This document shows, one piece after another, positions 1 through 8,459 of a stretch of 37,396 nucleotides of DNA (positions are counted from its first letter, which is position 1; each line of letters opens with the position of its first letter). Under the pieces are notes generated by a model, which did not search any database, was not told the DNA's origin, and saw nothing but the letters and a program-made list of their open reading frames with translations. The stretch is from CAZMVU01 sp964569295 (GTDB lineage: Bacteria > Hydrogenedentota > Hydrogenedentia > Hydrogenedentales > JAGMZX01). A program made the translations under genes and the position numbers. Where the stretch lies: contig CAZMVU010000021.1 in NCBI GenBank assembly GCA_964569295.1, forward strand, positions 1 through 37,396, read 5' to 3'.

Positions 1-106
1 TTCTCCAAATTTCGCAAGAAAGGGACAGTCCCTGCTCGCGGACTCGCGAGGACAGCCCCCTTTTTGCTTCACTTTTTCACCAACAGCGCGGTAGTACAAA
101 AACTGC
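1..106. repeat. Left copy of 106-bp inverted repeat bounding the window
   Basis: Bases 1-106 are the reverse complement of 37253-37358 with only a few mismatches and no large gap. Similarity stops abruptly at 106, after the bases aaaactgc. The core holds a perfect hairpin (CTCGCG, loop gact, CGCGAG) flanked by two near-palindromic GGGACAGTCC-like blocks and short A/T tracts. That architecture resembles REP or MITE-type dispersed elements mobilised by RAYT/Y1 transposases, though no transposase is present. The element may extend left of the window. Bases 107-190 show nothing recognisable. Confidence 0.85.
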
Positions 107-190
107 GTCCGCAATAATGCAGACGCCCAAAGCGGTCCGGCGCCAGCCTTCGCCAGTGCCCTCCACAAAAGGCCGCGGCCCGGCCTGTCT

Positions 191-1477
191 TCACATCCCG
201 ATGACGAACACCTGCAGGAAATCTTCGCCCTGGTACGTAGTGCGGCGTTGGCCCGAATGGTCATAGACCGGCGCCGCCTGGTTGTAGGCCAGGCGCGTGC
301 CGTCATACGACAACACGAGGTTGAACCGCTCCGGACCATCGCCTTGCGGCGTGAGGCATTCCGTCTTGCCAAAAGTGCCGCCCGGGTCGACGCACGTCGT
401 CATCACCGCATTGTTTGCGATGTAGCACACCCGCTTGTTGTCCGGGTGCCAACGCAGGCCGGTCAGCACATCCGTACGCAGGTGCGTTGCCTGCACGGGG
501 CGCATGGCCGGGTCGGGGTGATCGTCGCCCCCCTCGGCCGGCACCACATATACCTGCACCACACCGTTGTCGTCACGGCCGTAGTAGGCGATCCGCGTAC
601 CATCGAAGCTGCCGCGCACAATGCCGGAAGCCCAACTCTTGGTCAGCCGCCGCACCTGCACGCCCGCCGGCGGTGACGGAAAGCGTTCCGGCCCGCCCGC
701 ATCCGCCGTGGTGATGTCCACCGCATCCGGGATAGTCACCGTGTACAGCGCATCGCTGAAGGCGCCATCGTCCTCGCGCGTTGTGCCGATGAAAGCGCGA
801 ACCGAACCCGCCGCATCGACCCACGAATCGCCCGCGGCCATGACCATATCGCCCGGTTTCGCCCGGTCCCGTGGCGCTACGGGCACAAGCAGTGCAAACC
901 AATGCGAGGCGTTGCCCGGAGCATCGTCCCGCGGGACCATATAGCCGATGGTGCGCCCATACTGCGGCATGAGAAAGTCGTCGTATGTAAAGCCGATGCG
1001 GCCGCCGTCGCGGCAGTACTCATGGCGGTGCGTACCGCCCCGGTGCGCGCCCGGCAACGTGTCGCGGTTTGTCGCCACATCACGGTGGTCGAGCCAGTTG
1101 CGCTGCTGCGAACCATCGGCCGGCACACGCGCCCCCTGCCGGTTTGGCTTGCCATAGTGCCCACGCACATCGACCGTGTCTACCGGTGGCCCATGGATAA
1201 ACGCCACCTCCATGGCCGACGGATTGAAACTCACCGCACCCACCCCGGGCGCGGCACGGCCTTCGTCCGAAGCGACGAGCGTCTTCTCCGGCGCGAAGAG
1301 CACCGTCTCTGCGCCCGTGGCCACTTCCACCATCTCGATGGACTGGCTGTTGCCGATCCCCGGCCCCACCATCTCGCGCGTGTCGTAACACAGGAACCGG
1401 CCATCCGGCGAGAAGTTGTCGTTGTTGTCGAGGTTGTGGTTCTTCGCGTTATCCGTGACCTGGCGTATAGCCGGCAT
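191..1477 (-). CDS. YidR-like (DUF3748) TolB-type beta-propeller protein
   Basis: This 428-aa protein resembles E. coli YidR (DUF3748), a TolB/PD40-type beta-propeller of unknown function. Matching landmarks, in order, are an N-terminal NFSPDGRFLCYDTR blade, an HGPP motif near residue 95, LPGAHRGGTHRHEY followed by IGFTYDDFLM (YidR has very similar LPGA/TPGA-RGG-H and SFTYND segments), VQVRRLTKSW, and repeated blades such as LRWHPDNKRVCYI and LSYDGTRLAY. Length is close to YidR (about 415 aa). I see no signal peptide, so a cytoplasmic location is likely. An AGGTGG ribosome-binding site sits about five bases before the ATG. It is the last gene of the minus-strand run, 79 bp after the SDR gene, and may or may not share that operon. 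A sugar or polymer-related role is only suggested by context. Confidence 0.8.
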   Translation of the reverse strand: MPAIRQVTDNAKNHNLDNNDNFSPDGRFLCYDTREMVGPGIGNSQSIEMVEVATGAETVLFAPEKTLVASDEGRAAPGVGAVSFNPSAMEVAFIHGPPVDTVDVRGHYGKPNRQGARVPADGSQQRNWLDHRDVATNRDTLPGAHRGGTHRHEYCRDGGRIGFTYDDFLMPQYGRTIGYMVPRDDAPGNASHWFALLVPVAPRDRAKPGDMVMAAGDSWVDAAGSVRAFIGTTREDDGAFSDALYTVTIPDAVDITTADAGGPERFPSPPAGVQVRRLTKSWASGIVRGSFDGTRIAYYGRDDNGVVQVYVVPAEGGDDHPDPAMRPVQATHLRTDVLTGLRWHPDNKRVCYIANNAVMTTCVDPGGTFGKTECLTPQGDGPERFNLVLSYDGTRLAYNQAAPVYDHSGQRRTTYQGEDFLQVFVIGM

Positions 1478-1556
1478 AGCACCACCTCTTCCGTTTTTTT
1501 CATTCCGGACCGGATCGCGGCATCACTTCCGCACGCCGAATCCGAGCACAACCGTA

Positions 1557-2528
1557 TCAATCGCCCCGTTCCAAATACCACTGCGCCGTCGCCTTCACGC
1601 CCTCCTCAAACGAATACGGCAATTCACCACAGACCGCGCGGGTTTCGCGCAGGTCAAACTGATATTCGGTCAGAATATTGCGCAACCGGAAGCTGTTGAA
1701 CGGGAAGCGGGTGAAGCCCACCGCGTTCAACGCGTCGCCCGTGCGCGCCAGCAACCGGGCAACCGGAAGCGGGATCGTGGGAATCTTGGGGGCACCCATT
1801 GCGGCGGCAAGACCATTCGTGTAATCCCGCAATGAGAGCGGCTCATAGTCCGCCAGATAAAAGGTCTTCCCCTGGATTTTTTCGGCCGGCGCACGCAGAA
1901 TCTGCACGTACTGATGCGCGATATTTCCCCCATAGGCATACGACTTGCGCCGCCCGGCCCGGCCGCAATGAAAGAAACGGCCCCGGCGAATCAGCCCCAG
2001 CATCTGCTGATAGTGCGCGCTCATCTTCGGTCCCCACACGGTAGTCGGCCGCACGAGGCACCACTCCTTGCCGCCCCCCTCCATCTCCCGTGTGATATTT
2101 TCCGTCCACACCTTGCTTTCGCCGTACAGCGTGTCCGGGCAATACTCCTGATCGCTGCCGGGCACATGCCCCACCCGGCAAACCAGTTGTGAAGACGTCA
2201 CGATGACACGCCGCACGGACGCGCACGCCTCCACGCAATCCAGCACATGGCGCACCCCATCCATGTTGGCGTTGTAGCCTTGCAGGTCGTGTTTTTCCTC
2301 GAGGTCCACGCGCGCAGCGAGGTGAATCACCGCGTCCGGCATCGCCGCCGTGAAGACGTCGTCCAACGCGCCCTTATCGAGAATGTCGCACGAATAGAAC
2401 GTGTCCGGGCCCCACTCGTCCTCCCCCCGCCTGATATCGAGACCGGCCGTTTCGATGCCGGCCTCGGCAAGGGTCTTGCAAACCCACTGGCCGATGAGCC
2501 CCGAGCTGCCTGTCACCAAAACCCGCAT
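1557..2528 (-). CDS. NAD-dependent epimerase/dehydratase (extended SDR)
   Basis: This 323-aa extended short-chain dehydrogenase probably acts on a nucleotide sugar feeding the polysaccharide locus. The Rossmann glycine motif TGSSGLIG is at residues 6-13, an acidic residue at the end of beta-2 (LDIRR, D31) suggests NAD, TSSQLV near 111 supplies the serine region, and YGESK at 135-139 is the YxxxK catalytic pair. I chose the ATG at 2528 over the longer reading at 2546. It begins exactly at MRVLVTG, starts 1 bp after the upstream stop codon, and has GGAGAA embedded in the end of the preceding glycosyltransferase gene. Family members include UDP-glucose 4-epimerases and dTDP-sugar dehydratases; the substrate cannot be read from the sequence. 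Confidence 0.88.
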   Translation of the reverse strand: MRVLVTGSSGLIGQWVCKTLAEAGIETAGLDIRRGEDEWGPDTFYSCDILDKGALDDVFTAAMPDAVIHLAARVDLEEKHDLQGYNANMDGVRHVLDCVEACASVRRVIVTSSQLVCRVGHVPGSDQEYCPDTLYGESKVWTENITREMEGGGKEWCLVRPTTVWGPKMSAHYQQMLGLIRRGRFFHCGRAGRRKSYAYGGNIAHQYVQILRAPAEKIQGKTFYLADYEPLSLRDYTNGLAAAMGAPKIPTIPLPVARLLARTGDALNAVGFTRFPFNSFRLRNILTEYQFDLRETRAVCGELPYSFEEGVKATAQWYLERGD

Positions 2529-2529
2529 G

Positions 2530-3732
2530 CTACTGCTTCTCCTCAATGGCGTGTTCGTAGACCTTGATTAGCTTGTTCACCAGCGGCTCCCACTGGTATT
2601 CACTTCTGGCCAACTCGAGGGCCGCAGCGCCCATGGCACACACCCGCTCCCGGTCCGAGAGCAACTCATCGAGCGCGGCCGCCACCGAATCCGCGTCTTT
2701 CGGGCGGATGAGCCCGGCCCCGGCCGCCTCGACCTGGTCGAAGTGGCACCCCGGTGAGAGCAGCACCGCGGTCTCGCTGGCCAGGGCCTCGAGCACCGCA
2801 ATAGAAAAACCTTCCGCATCCGACGGCAGGCAGAAAATGTCGGCGCGGGCGAGCAGCGCTTTCTTCTCGTCGCCGGAGACCATGCCGGGGAAGATGACGC
2901 GGCCGTCGGCATTGTCGCGGCCGAGCTGTTCCTGAATGCCGAACTCATCGGGCCCGGCACACACCAGGACGGCATCCGGGAACTTGCCGCGGATCGCGAG
3001 AAACGCCTCGATCAGCCTATCCGCCCCCTTGATGGGGTGCAAGCGCCCCATGAAGAGGATGACCGGTGCGGCCTCGGGGATGCCCAGCTTCTCCTCCCAC
3101 GCCGGCGGGGCCGACTGCCAGAACTGCTCAACGTGGATGCCGTTGGGTATAACCGCGCACGGCGTGTCCACGCCCAACGCCCGGTAGCTCGCGGTCTCCG
3201 CGTCCGTGAGGCTGATCAGGCAAGCCGCCTTTTCCAGCAGCGGCTTTTCAATAAGCCGAATATAGACCTTCTTCTTCCATGAGCGGAACTGCAGCCGATC
3301 AGGGTCGAACACGCCCCGCTGGTGATACATGAGTGGCACGTTATGCCGAATGGCCGCGCGGCCAGCGGCGTACGTGGGGTAGCAAAAAGGCATGTGCGTA
3401 TGCACGACATCCACATCCGGCATGACCGCGTCGAGCGCGGAGCGCATCCGCGGTGCGTACAGGTACCCCATGGACTTCGCAAAATAGGGCAAGAACGGCA
3501 GATACTTTTTCACCGGGTCCTGGCGTTTGAAGTACCACACCTCGACACCATCCACCATCAAGGGCACATCGGTTTCCACATCGAGGTCTTCGTCGTTGTT
3601 GCTGTCCGTGGTGAACACGGTCACCTTGTGTCCCTTGCCCACAAGCACCTCCGCCATCGCGGACACCGAGTGAATCGGGCCACCCACGCGGTAGGCCGGC
3701 TTGTACCCATGCACAGCGAAGAGCACGTGCAT
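2530..3732 (-). CDS. Glycosyltransferase family 4
   Basis: This 400-aa GT-B glycosyltransferase of the GT4 type would transfer a sugar from a nucleotide donor to the growing lipid-linked repeat unit at the cytoplasmic face. The N-terminal domain has the typical start MHVLFAVHGYKPAYRVGG, with a glycine-rich acceptor loop. The C-terminal donor domain shows PNGIHVEQFW, FMGRLHPIKGADRLIEAF and PSDAEGFSIAVLEALA, which contains the E-x7-E motif. A longer reading (MKGKQM, from 3747) would overlap the upstream sulfotransferase by 11 bp. The ATG at 3732 has AAAGG at proper spacing and leaves a 4-bp gap, so I prefer it. The gene is tightly coupled to genes on both sides, so co-transcription is likely. 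Confidence 0.92.
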   Translation of the reverse strand: MHVLFAVHGYKPAYRVGGPIHSVSAMAEVLVGKGHKVTVFTTDSNNDEDLDVETDVPLMVDGVEVWYFKRQDPVKKYLPFLPYFAKSMGYLYAPRMRSALDAVMPDVDVVHTHMPFCYPTYAAGRAAIRHNVPLMYHQRGVFDPDRLQFRSWKKKVYIRLIEKPLLEKAACLISLTDAETASYRALGVDTPCAVIPNGIHVEQFWQSAPPAWEEKLGIPEAAPVILFMGRLHPIKGADRLIEAFLAIRGKFPDAVLVCAGPDEFGIQEQLGRDNADGRVIFPGMVSGDEKKALLARADIFCLPSDAEGFSIAVLEALASETAVLLSPGCHFDQVEAAGAGLIRPKDADSVAAALDELLSDRERVCAMGAAALELARSEYQWEPLVNKLIKVYEHAIEEKQ

Positions 3733-3736
3733 CTGC

Positions 3737-4618
3737 TTACCTTTCATACCCCATCAGTTCCACCAAGTCCCCCGTTGTCTGGTAGAAGAACCGCAGGTTT
3801 TCCTCGCTCATGGTCTCACGCCAGTCGGTAGAGCGCGTGCCGTAATTCGACGTCTTCGACATTCTGCGCGCCAGATCGCGCGCGCGCATTTTCTCCTTCG
3901 AGTAATCGTCCAGCACCGCGCGCAAGACAGGGCCGGGGACGTCCACCTCGATAAAGGCGAGCAGCCGTTTCATTTCATCAAAGGGCTGCTGCACAATATC
4001 CTCGAAGCGAATGATGAGCACATTGTCCCGCTCTGCCCGGTACATCCAGCTTCGCAGGAACGCAAATTTGATCGACAATTCCTCGATACAATAGCGAATA
4101 CCCGCCTCGTACTCGAGTTCCTGCAAAATACGCCGGTAGGCTTCCACTTTCGGGTTTACCAACCGGTGACTTTCGCGCATCGAGTGGTACCAGGAAACCA
4201 CCACGTTGCGCGGATCGCGAATGAAGTAACACGCCTTGTAGTTTTTGGGCTTGGTGATGATTTCAAACGACGGGTAGCCAATATACAAGTTTGGAACGAG
4301 CGTGTATTTCGGAAAACGCGCGATGAATTCCGTGTATTCATACCGGTGCTGCGGGTAAATGCCCAGCTTGGTATATCGCTTGATCCGCGGGTCCGAGAAC
4401 ATGGTGCGTATCCACATGCTGCCCGTTTTCTGCACCGTGCCCATATACACGTTCTGCACCCCTTTGCGCCGGAACAAAAGCAGGCAAAAGGACCGCCCCC
4501 ATAAATACATCTTGTACAGCCAACGAAGCGGCTTGTAGAGCACCACCCGGACGGGTTTCACGTCGAGAATGAATTTCACCAGGGTATTCTTGAGCCGCTG
4601 GATTCCAGAAGAACGCAC
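3737..4618 (-). CDS. PAPS-dependent sulfotransferase (first of two)
   Basis: This 293-aa protein carries the two PAPS-binding signatures of the sulfotransferase superfamily. The 5'-phosphosulfate loop is VQKTGSMWIRTMF, and the 3'-phosphate motif is ACYFIRDPRNVVVSWYHS. DNVLIIRFEDIV and STDWRETMSEE follow as in carbohydrate sulfotransferases. It probably sulfates the exopolysaccharide repeat unit. An upstream TTG at 4639 gives a 300-aa reading, but GTG at 4618 has AGGAG seven bases before it and is preferred. It lies 28 bp after the polymerase-glycosyltransferase fusion gene and 4 bp before the GT4 gene, clearly within the operon. The N-terminus is basic with a hydrophobic patch (WGRSFCLLLF) that could associate with membrane; this is not certain. 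Confidence 0.87.
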   Translation of the reverse strand: MRSSGIQRLKNTLVKFILDVKPVRVVLYKPLRWLYKMYLWGRSFCLLLFRRKGVQNVYMGTVQKTGSMWIRTMFSDPRIKRYTKLGIYPQHRYEYTEFIARFPKYTLVPNLYIGYPSFEIITKPKNYKACYFIRDPRNVVVSWYHSMRESHRLVNPKVEAYRRILQELEYEAGIRYCIEELSIKFAFLRSWMYRAERDNVLIIRFEDIVQQPFDEMKRLLAFIEVDVPGPVLRAVLDDYSKEKMRARDLARRMSKTSNYGTRSTDWRETMSEENLRFFYQTTGDLVELMGYER

Positions 4619-4646
4619 TATCAAACTCCTGTTTGCCAAACATGCC

Positions 4647-7184
4647 CTACTTCAGGCACGCCGCGTGTGTATTGTGCTGCCCGCCCGCAAGCACAGCGTG
4701 GCCAAGGGCTTCCTGGTATACCCGCAGGTACGCCCGCGCGCAGCTCTCCATGGAAAAACGCGCACGAAAATCGGGTGCAACCTCCAACGCCAGGCGGCAC
4801 CAATCCGCCTGATTCTCTCTGACCCGCCGCAATGACTGCGCAAACGCGGCCACGTCGTCCACCGGTGACAATAGCCACCCTTCTTCCGGTGCGATATCGC
4901 CAATCTCGCGAATGTCGGACGCCACCACCGGCAAGCCGCATGAAGCGGCCTCGGGCAGCACATTGGGCAGGCCCTCATAGCGCGACGGAAAAAAGAACAC
5001 ATCGGCTGCCATGAGCGCGGGCCACGGCTCTGCCACAAAACCGAGGAAGCGCACCCGGTCTGCCAGGCCCAAGTCCCGCGCCAATACCTCGATTGCCGGC
5101 CGTAACGGCCCGTCGCCAACCAGAAGCAGGAGGCACCGCGGGTCGTTTCCAAAAGCCCTTGCGAATGCGTTCAGCATGACATCATGCGCTTTCTGGCCCG
5201 TAGCCAGCGCGGAATCTGCGCGGTCACCGCCGTACATCCGCCCAATATGGGCCACCACATAGGCCTCTTCCGCAATACCGAGTTCGCTACGCGCCGCCTC
5301 CTTTTCATGCTTTGCCGGCACCGAGGCACATAGTGCGCCGCCATTGGGTATCGTCACGATTTCGCTGCGGCGTTTCGCACCCATAAAATCCTCGTAGACG
5401 CCGGCCACCGACGGCGAACACGCGACCGTAAGCGCATAGAAGCGGTCGAAGGCGCGCACCAGCCGGGGCGAACGGTAGCCGGTGAAATTTGTGTTCGCCA
5501 AGCGGCGAACGTAGCGCGTGTCCCGCCCGCCGCAGACCATGCGCGCCACGGCACACGCGACCTCTGCCGCATAAAGGCTCGCCTGTACAATGTCCGGCCG
5601 GAAGGCGCGAATCTGTTTGAAGAGCGCGGGGAAGTTCTTCAACGACGCTGCCTTGCGGTTTTCAATGCCCGCGACCGTGATGCCGGCCGCACGCAGCCGC
5701 TCGAGCAGTGCCTGGCCCCGATCATCACGCACACCGCCCAGCAGATAGAACCGCACCGTCACCCCGGCGCCCGCCAGGGCCACCCCAAGGTTTGTCACAA
5801 ACCCCTGTGCGCCACCATGAGAAAGGCAGGGCAACACATAGAGCACACGCAGCTTTCTGTCCGCCCCTTCCGCCGTTTCCGGCGCTGCACGGCGTTTGCG
5901 TGCGGCCGGAACCAACGGTCCATTGCGCATGCCCGCGCCTTCCAGCCCAAACACCTCGTTGGGGCAACTCACTGCGGCATACACCAGCCCGAGCACTATG
6001 TAGAACGCGCGGAAATCCAGAATGCCGCCCGACATTACGAACATGATAAGCAGCACGGTGACAAATTGCGTCACGGTGTTTGTGCCGAACATATCGTGCG
6101 CCGTGCGGCGGCCGCGCCGGAAGTAAAGCGACACCAGCAACAGTACAAAGGCCAGCGGGTAAACCACCCCATACTCCATGGCCGAAGTCAGGGCGCGCGA
6201 ATGTGCGGACAAAAAGATACGGCCATCCTCCTGCATAGCCACATCCGCCCCGAATCCGCGCCCGAGAACGGGCCTTTCGCGTATCAGCGCAAGGTAGACC
6301 CGTTGTGTTTCGAGCCGCTCCTGAACACTCCGGTCCTCGACAAGCTCCTGCGTGTCCAGGAACTCGAGCGAGAGCATGGTGTCCATACGTTTGAACAGGC
6401 CGAAACCAGGGCCGTCGTCCAGCGTGCTCAGGTAGAGCCGGGCGCCTGCAACGCCCACGGCCACACAAAGGACCAGCAGGGTGATCCGCAGCACGTAGCG
6501 TGCACGCAGGATTTGCGCCCGCCACGAATACCCAATGATCAGCGCCGCGGTAATCCCCGCGAGTCCAATCGCCGTGCGCGACCCGGTGAGGAACATTACG
6601 CCGAGAAACCCGAGGATGATTAGCACCTCGAGCACGGTGTTCTTCCGCCGCCACAGGGCAAACCATCCGATAAACAGCAAAAGTATGCTCTGCGCGAGCC
6701 GGTTCGGCTGCATGAAGAAACCGAACGCACGCCCCTGGTAGTGGGTGCGCGCCTCGCCCAACGCCGCCACCGTCTCGAAGTAGCTGGGAAGGACCACGCT
6801 GAGGGCCATACCCGCCAGACTCACCACCAGGCTCAACGCAAACAGGCGCCGCAGCGCCGGCACACCGTTCGCCGCGGCATAGACCACCGTTCCAAGGAAC
6901 AAGGTGAAATAATAGAACAGCAAGCCAAGTTCGCGCGGTTGGGCGGTGGGCGCATACACCACGGTCAGCAACGGCCACACAAGCAGGACAAGCAACCAGC
7001 CGCCCATGCCCGAGCGCAAAAAAACCGGCAGCGTATAGCGCAGCTTGACGACCAGATAAAACACGGTAAACAGTAACAACGCGATGCTGACAAGACCAAT
7101 CGACACACCGAGCTGCGGCGCCACAAAGCGGAAAAGACTCGTGGCGTTCAAAAACAGGACGATGACGAACAGCTTATCCAGCAT
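4647..7184 (-). CDS. Fusion: O-antigen polymerase/ligase (Wzy_C) plus GT4 glycosyltransferase
   Basis: This 845-aa reading frame joins two normally separate activities. Residues 1-405 are a polytopic membrane protein with about ten to twelve hydrophobic segments, a large loop at about 250-330 and the Wzy_C landmarks FLTGSRTAIGLAG (198-210), LIRERPVLGRGFG (300-312) and SAHSRALTS (326-334). After a basic, Ala/Pro-rich linker (about 418-443), residues 444-845 form a GT4 glycosyltransferase: VLYVLPCLSHGGAQ, PNGGALC, HIGRMYG, LLLVGDGPLR, VRFLGFV and SRYEGLPNVLPEAAS with the E-x7-E motif. The frame is continuous with no internal stop. The ATG at 7184 follows GGGAAG. The polymerase acts in the inner membrane, and the fused domain would face the cytoplasm if the membrane topology is conventional. 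Misassembly is unlikely but not excluded. Confidence 0.88.
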   Translation of the reverse strand: MLDKLFVIVLFLNATSLFRFVAPQLGVSIGLVSIALLLFTVFYLVVKLRYTLPVFLRSGMGGWLLVLLVWPLLTVVYAPTAQPRELGLLFYYFTLFLGTVVYAAANGVPALRRLFALSLVVSLAGMALSVVLPSYFETVAALGEARTHYQGRAFGFFMQPNRLAQSILLLFIGWFALWRRKNTVLEVLIILGFLGVMFLTGSRTAIGLAGITAALIIGYSWRAQILRARYVLRITLLVLCVAVGVAGARLYLSTLDDGPGFGLFKRMDTMLSLEFLDTQELVEDRSVQERLETQRVYLALIRERPVLGRGFGADVAMQEDGRIFLSAHSRALTSAMEYGVVYPLAFVLLLVSLYFRRGRRTAHDMFGTNTVTQFVTVLLIMFVMSGGILDFRAFYIVLGLVYAAVSCPNEVFGLEGAGMRNGPLVPAARKRRAAPETAEGADRKLRVLYVLPCLSHGGAQGFVTNLGVALAGAGVTVRFYLLGGVRDDRGQALLERLRAAGITVAGIENRKAASLKNFPALFKQIRAFRPDIVQASLYAAEVACAVARMVCGGRDTRYVRRLANTNFTGYRSPRLVRAFDRFYALTVACSPSVAGVYEDFMGAKRRSEIVTIPNGGALCASVPAKHEKEAARSELGIAEEAYVVAHIGRMYGGDRADSALATGQKAHDVMLNAFARAFGNDPRCLLLLVGDGPLRPAIEVLARDLGLADRVRFLGFVAEPWPALMAADVFFFPSRYEGLPNVLPEAASCGLPVVASDIREIGDIAPEEGWLLSPVDDVAAFAQSLRRVRENQADWCRLALEVAPDFRARFSMESCARAYLRVYQEALGHAVLAGGQHNTHAACLK

Positions 7185-7232
7185 GGGTCTTCCCGTTCAT
7201 GCGCGCGGGTTTTCGAAACCGGACCGCGCGCA

Positions 7233-8291
7233 TCACAAGTAATCCAAATCCGGGGCTTCCAGATCCGGCAGATTCAGTGCATCGATCAAATGCAGGTGTT
7301 CCGGCCAGAAATGTCCCTCGTGCCAGTTCATGGCCGGGTCCCAATAACCAGGGCAATTGTGTACGGCGCTGGAGAGGAATGTATAGCTCACCTCGCAAAA
7401 CTCCGGTGCCTGGTTCTCATTCATCAAGAAGTCATAGGACATACACTGAAAGCCCATCTTCCGGGAGACATCGAAGGCAGTCCGCACGCACCGCGGGTCG
7501 ATCTGATCCGTGTCGTAGTCGATGCGTCCGCTTCCCGAGGCACGGAAGTCGTCCTTGCGCACCAGCCGCCTAAACCCAAAGGCGCGCTCGCCAATCACCG
7601 TGATGCGCGTGTCCCACGCATTGTCCGGAAGAAACTTCTGAAACAACACATAGTTTTTGTGCACCCGCCAGAAGGGGGTGATGTCCCGTCCGCGGCCCCA
7701 CCGGTAGGCCAGCGCGCCCAGACGGTGCAGTTCATCGCGCCAGTTGAAGTGCGTCAACCGCAGCGTTCCCGCGGAAAGCAGGCTTTCGGAATAGATCCCC
7801 TTGCCGAACATGCGCTTCACCAGGCGGCGCGCCTGGGCGCGTTTCGTCACGAGGACCACGTTGCGCGAGCCGGCGCCCCCGCGCAGCTTGAACACCATGG
7901 GCAACGGCATCTGCTCCACCCAGGACAGGGCGGCTTCCCGATCATAGAAAATATAGCACTCCGTCATCGGAAAACCCGCCGAATGCAGCAGGTGGTACTG
8001 CTTGATTTTATCGTCGTAGTGCCAGCCCGTTGCCTGGTTGGGAAAGCAGTTCACCTCGCAGGTCTGCTCGATGACGGGGATCAGATCCCGCGCGAGTTGC
8101 AAATCCGAGTCTACCTGGCGAAAGCGCATGATAAATAGTGAGAGGCGCCGCACCTGCTCCCAGAAATCCGGCTGCTCATAACGCAAGCGTACCGAGGGAA
8201 TCCCGTTGTGCGCGAGAATCTTCTCGTAGACCTGCTGCACCGGCAAGTCCTTGCCGCTCGGATATTTCAAGTCATAGATGCCAACGCGCAC
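7233..8291 (-). CDS. RimK-like ATP-grasp protein
   Basis: This 352-aa protein has the layout of ATP-grasp carboxylate-amine ligases found in polysaccharide loci. An N-terminal pre-ATP-grasp domain starts MRVGIYDLKYPSG. NCFPNQATGWHYDDKIKQ is followed by the LLHSAGFPMTE segment, then the ATP-binding lysine and glycine loop PMVFKLRGGAGSRNVVLV. The strand YVLFQKFLPDNAWDTRITVI and the metal-binding FCEVSY (FxEVN-like) near the C-terminus complete the fold. The GTG at 8291 is the likely start, because GGAGGA lies eight bases upstream; a longer in-frame reading to 8435 has no support. The reaction would be ATP-driven amide bond formation, possibly adding an amino acid to a sugar acid. This function is inferred from fold and context only. 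The 168-bp gap to the upstream gene is larger than most in the locus. Confidence 0.78.
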   Translation of the reverse strand: MRVGIYDLKYPSGKDLPVQQVYEKILAHNGIPSVRLRYEQPDFWEQVRRLSLFIMRFRQVDSDLQLARDLIPVIEQTCEVNCFPNQATGWHYDDKIKQYHLLHSAGFPMTECYIFYDREAALSWVEQMPLPMVFKLRGGAGSRNVVLVTKRAQARRLVKRMFGKGIYSESLLSAGTLRLTHFNWRDELHRLGALAYRWGRGRDITPFWRVHKNYVLFQKFLPDNAWDTRITVIGERAFGFRRLVRKDDFRASGSGRIDYDTDQIDPRCVRTAFDVSRKMGFQCMSYDFLMNENQAPEFCEVSYTFLSSAVHNCPGYWDPAMNWHEGHFWPEHLHLIDALNLPDLEAPDLDYL

Positions 8292-8459
8292 GATGCGTTC
8301 CTCCTGCCGGGCAGAATGCTGCCGGGAGCGCTGCCCATAACCCTGTGCATACCGCCAAAAAAAGATACCTGTTCGTAGTGCGGGTTTCAGCCTGTAGGCG
8401 AAGCACGAACGCCCTGTTCGCCACGAAAAACCCACGGCTGCATGATACTACCCCTTGCA

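Noticed and set aside
902..1699. 265-aa plus-strand open frame opposite the YidR-like gene
   Set aside because: Arg/His-rich antisense shadow, with no ribosome-binding site and no family resemblance; the minus-strand frame has clear DUF3748 motifs.
5725..6978. 417-aa minus-strand alternative frame within the polymerase fusion gene
   Set aside because: Overlaps in another frame a region where the main frame has membrane helices and Wzy_C motifs; composition is Arg/Gly/Cys-rich.
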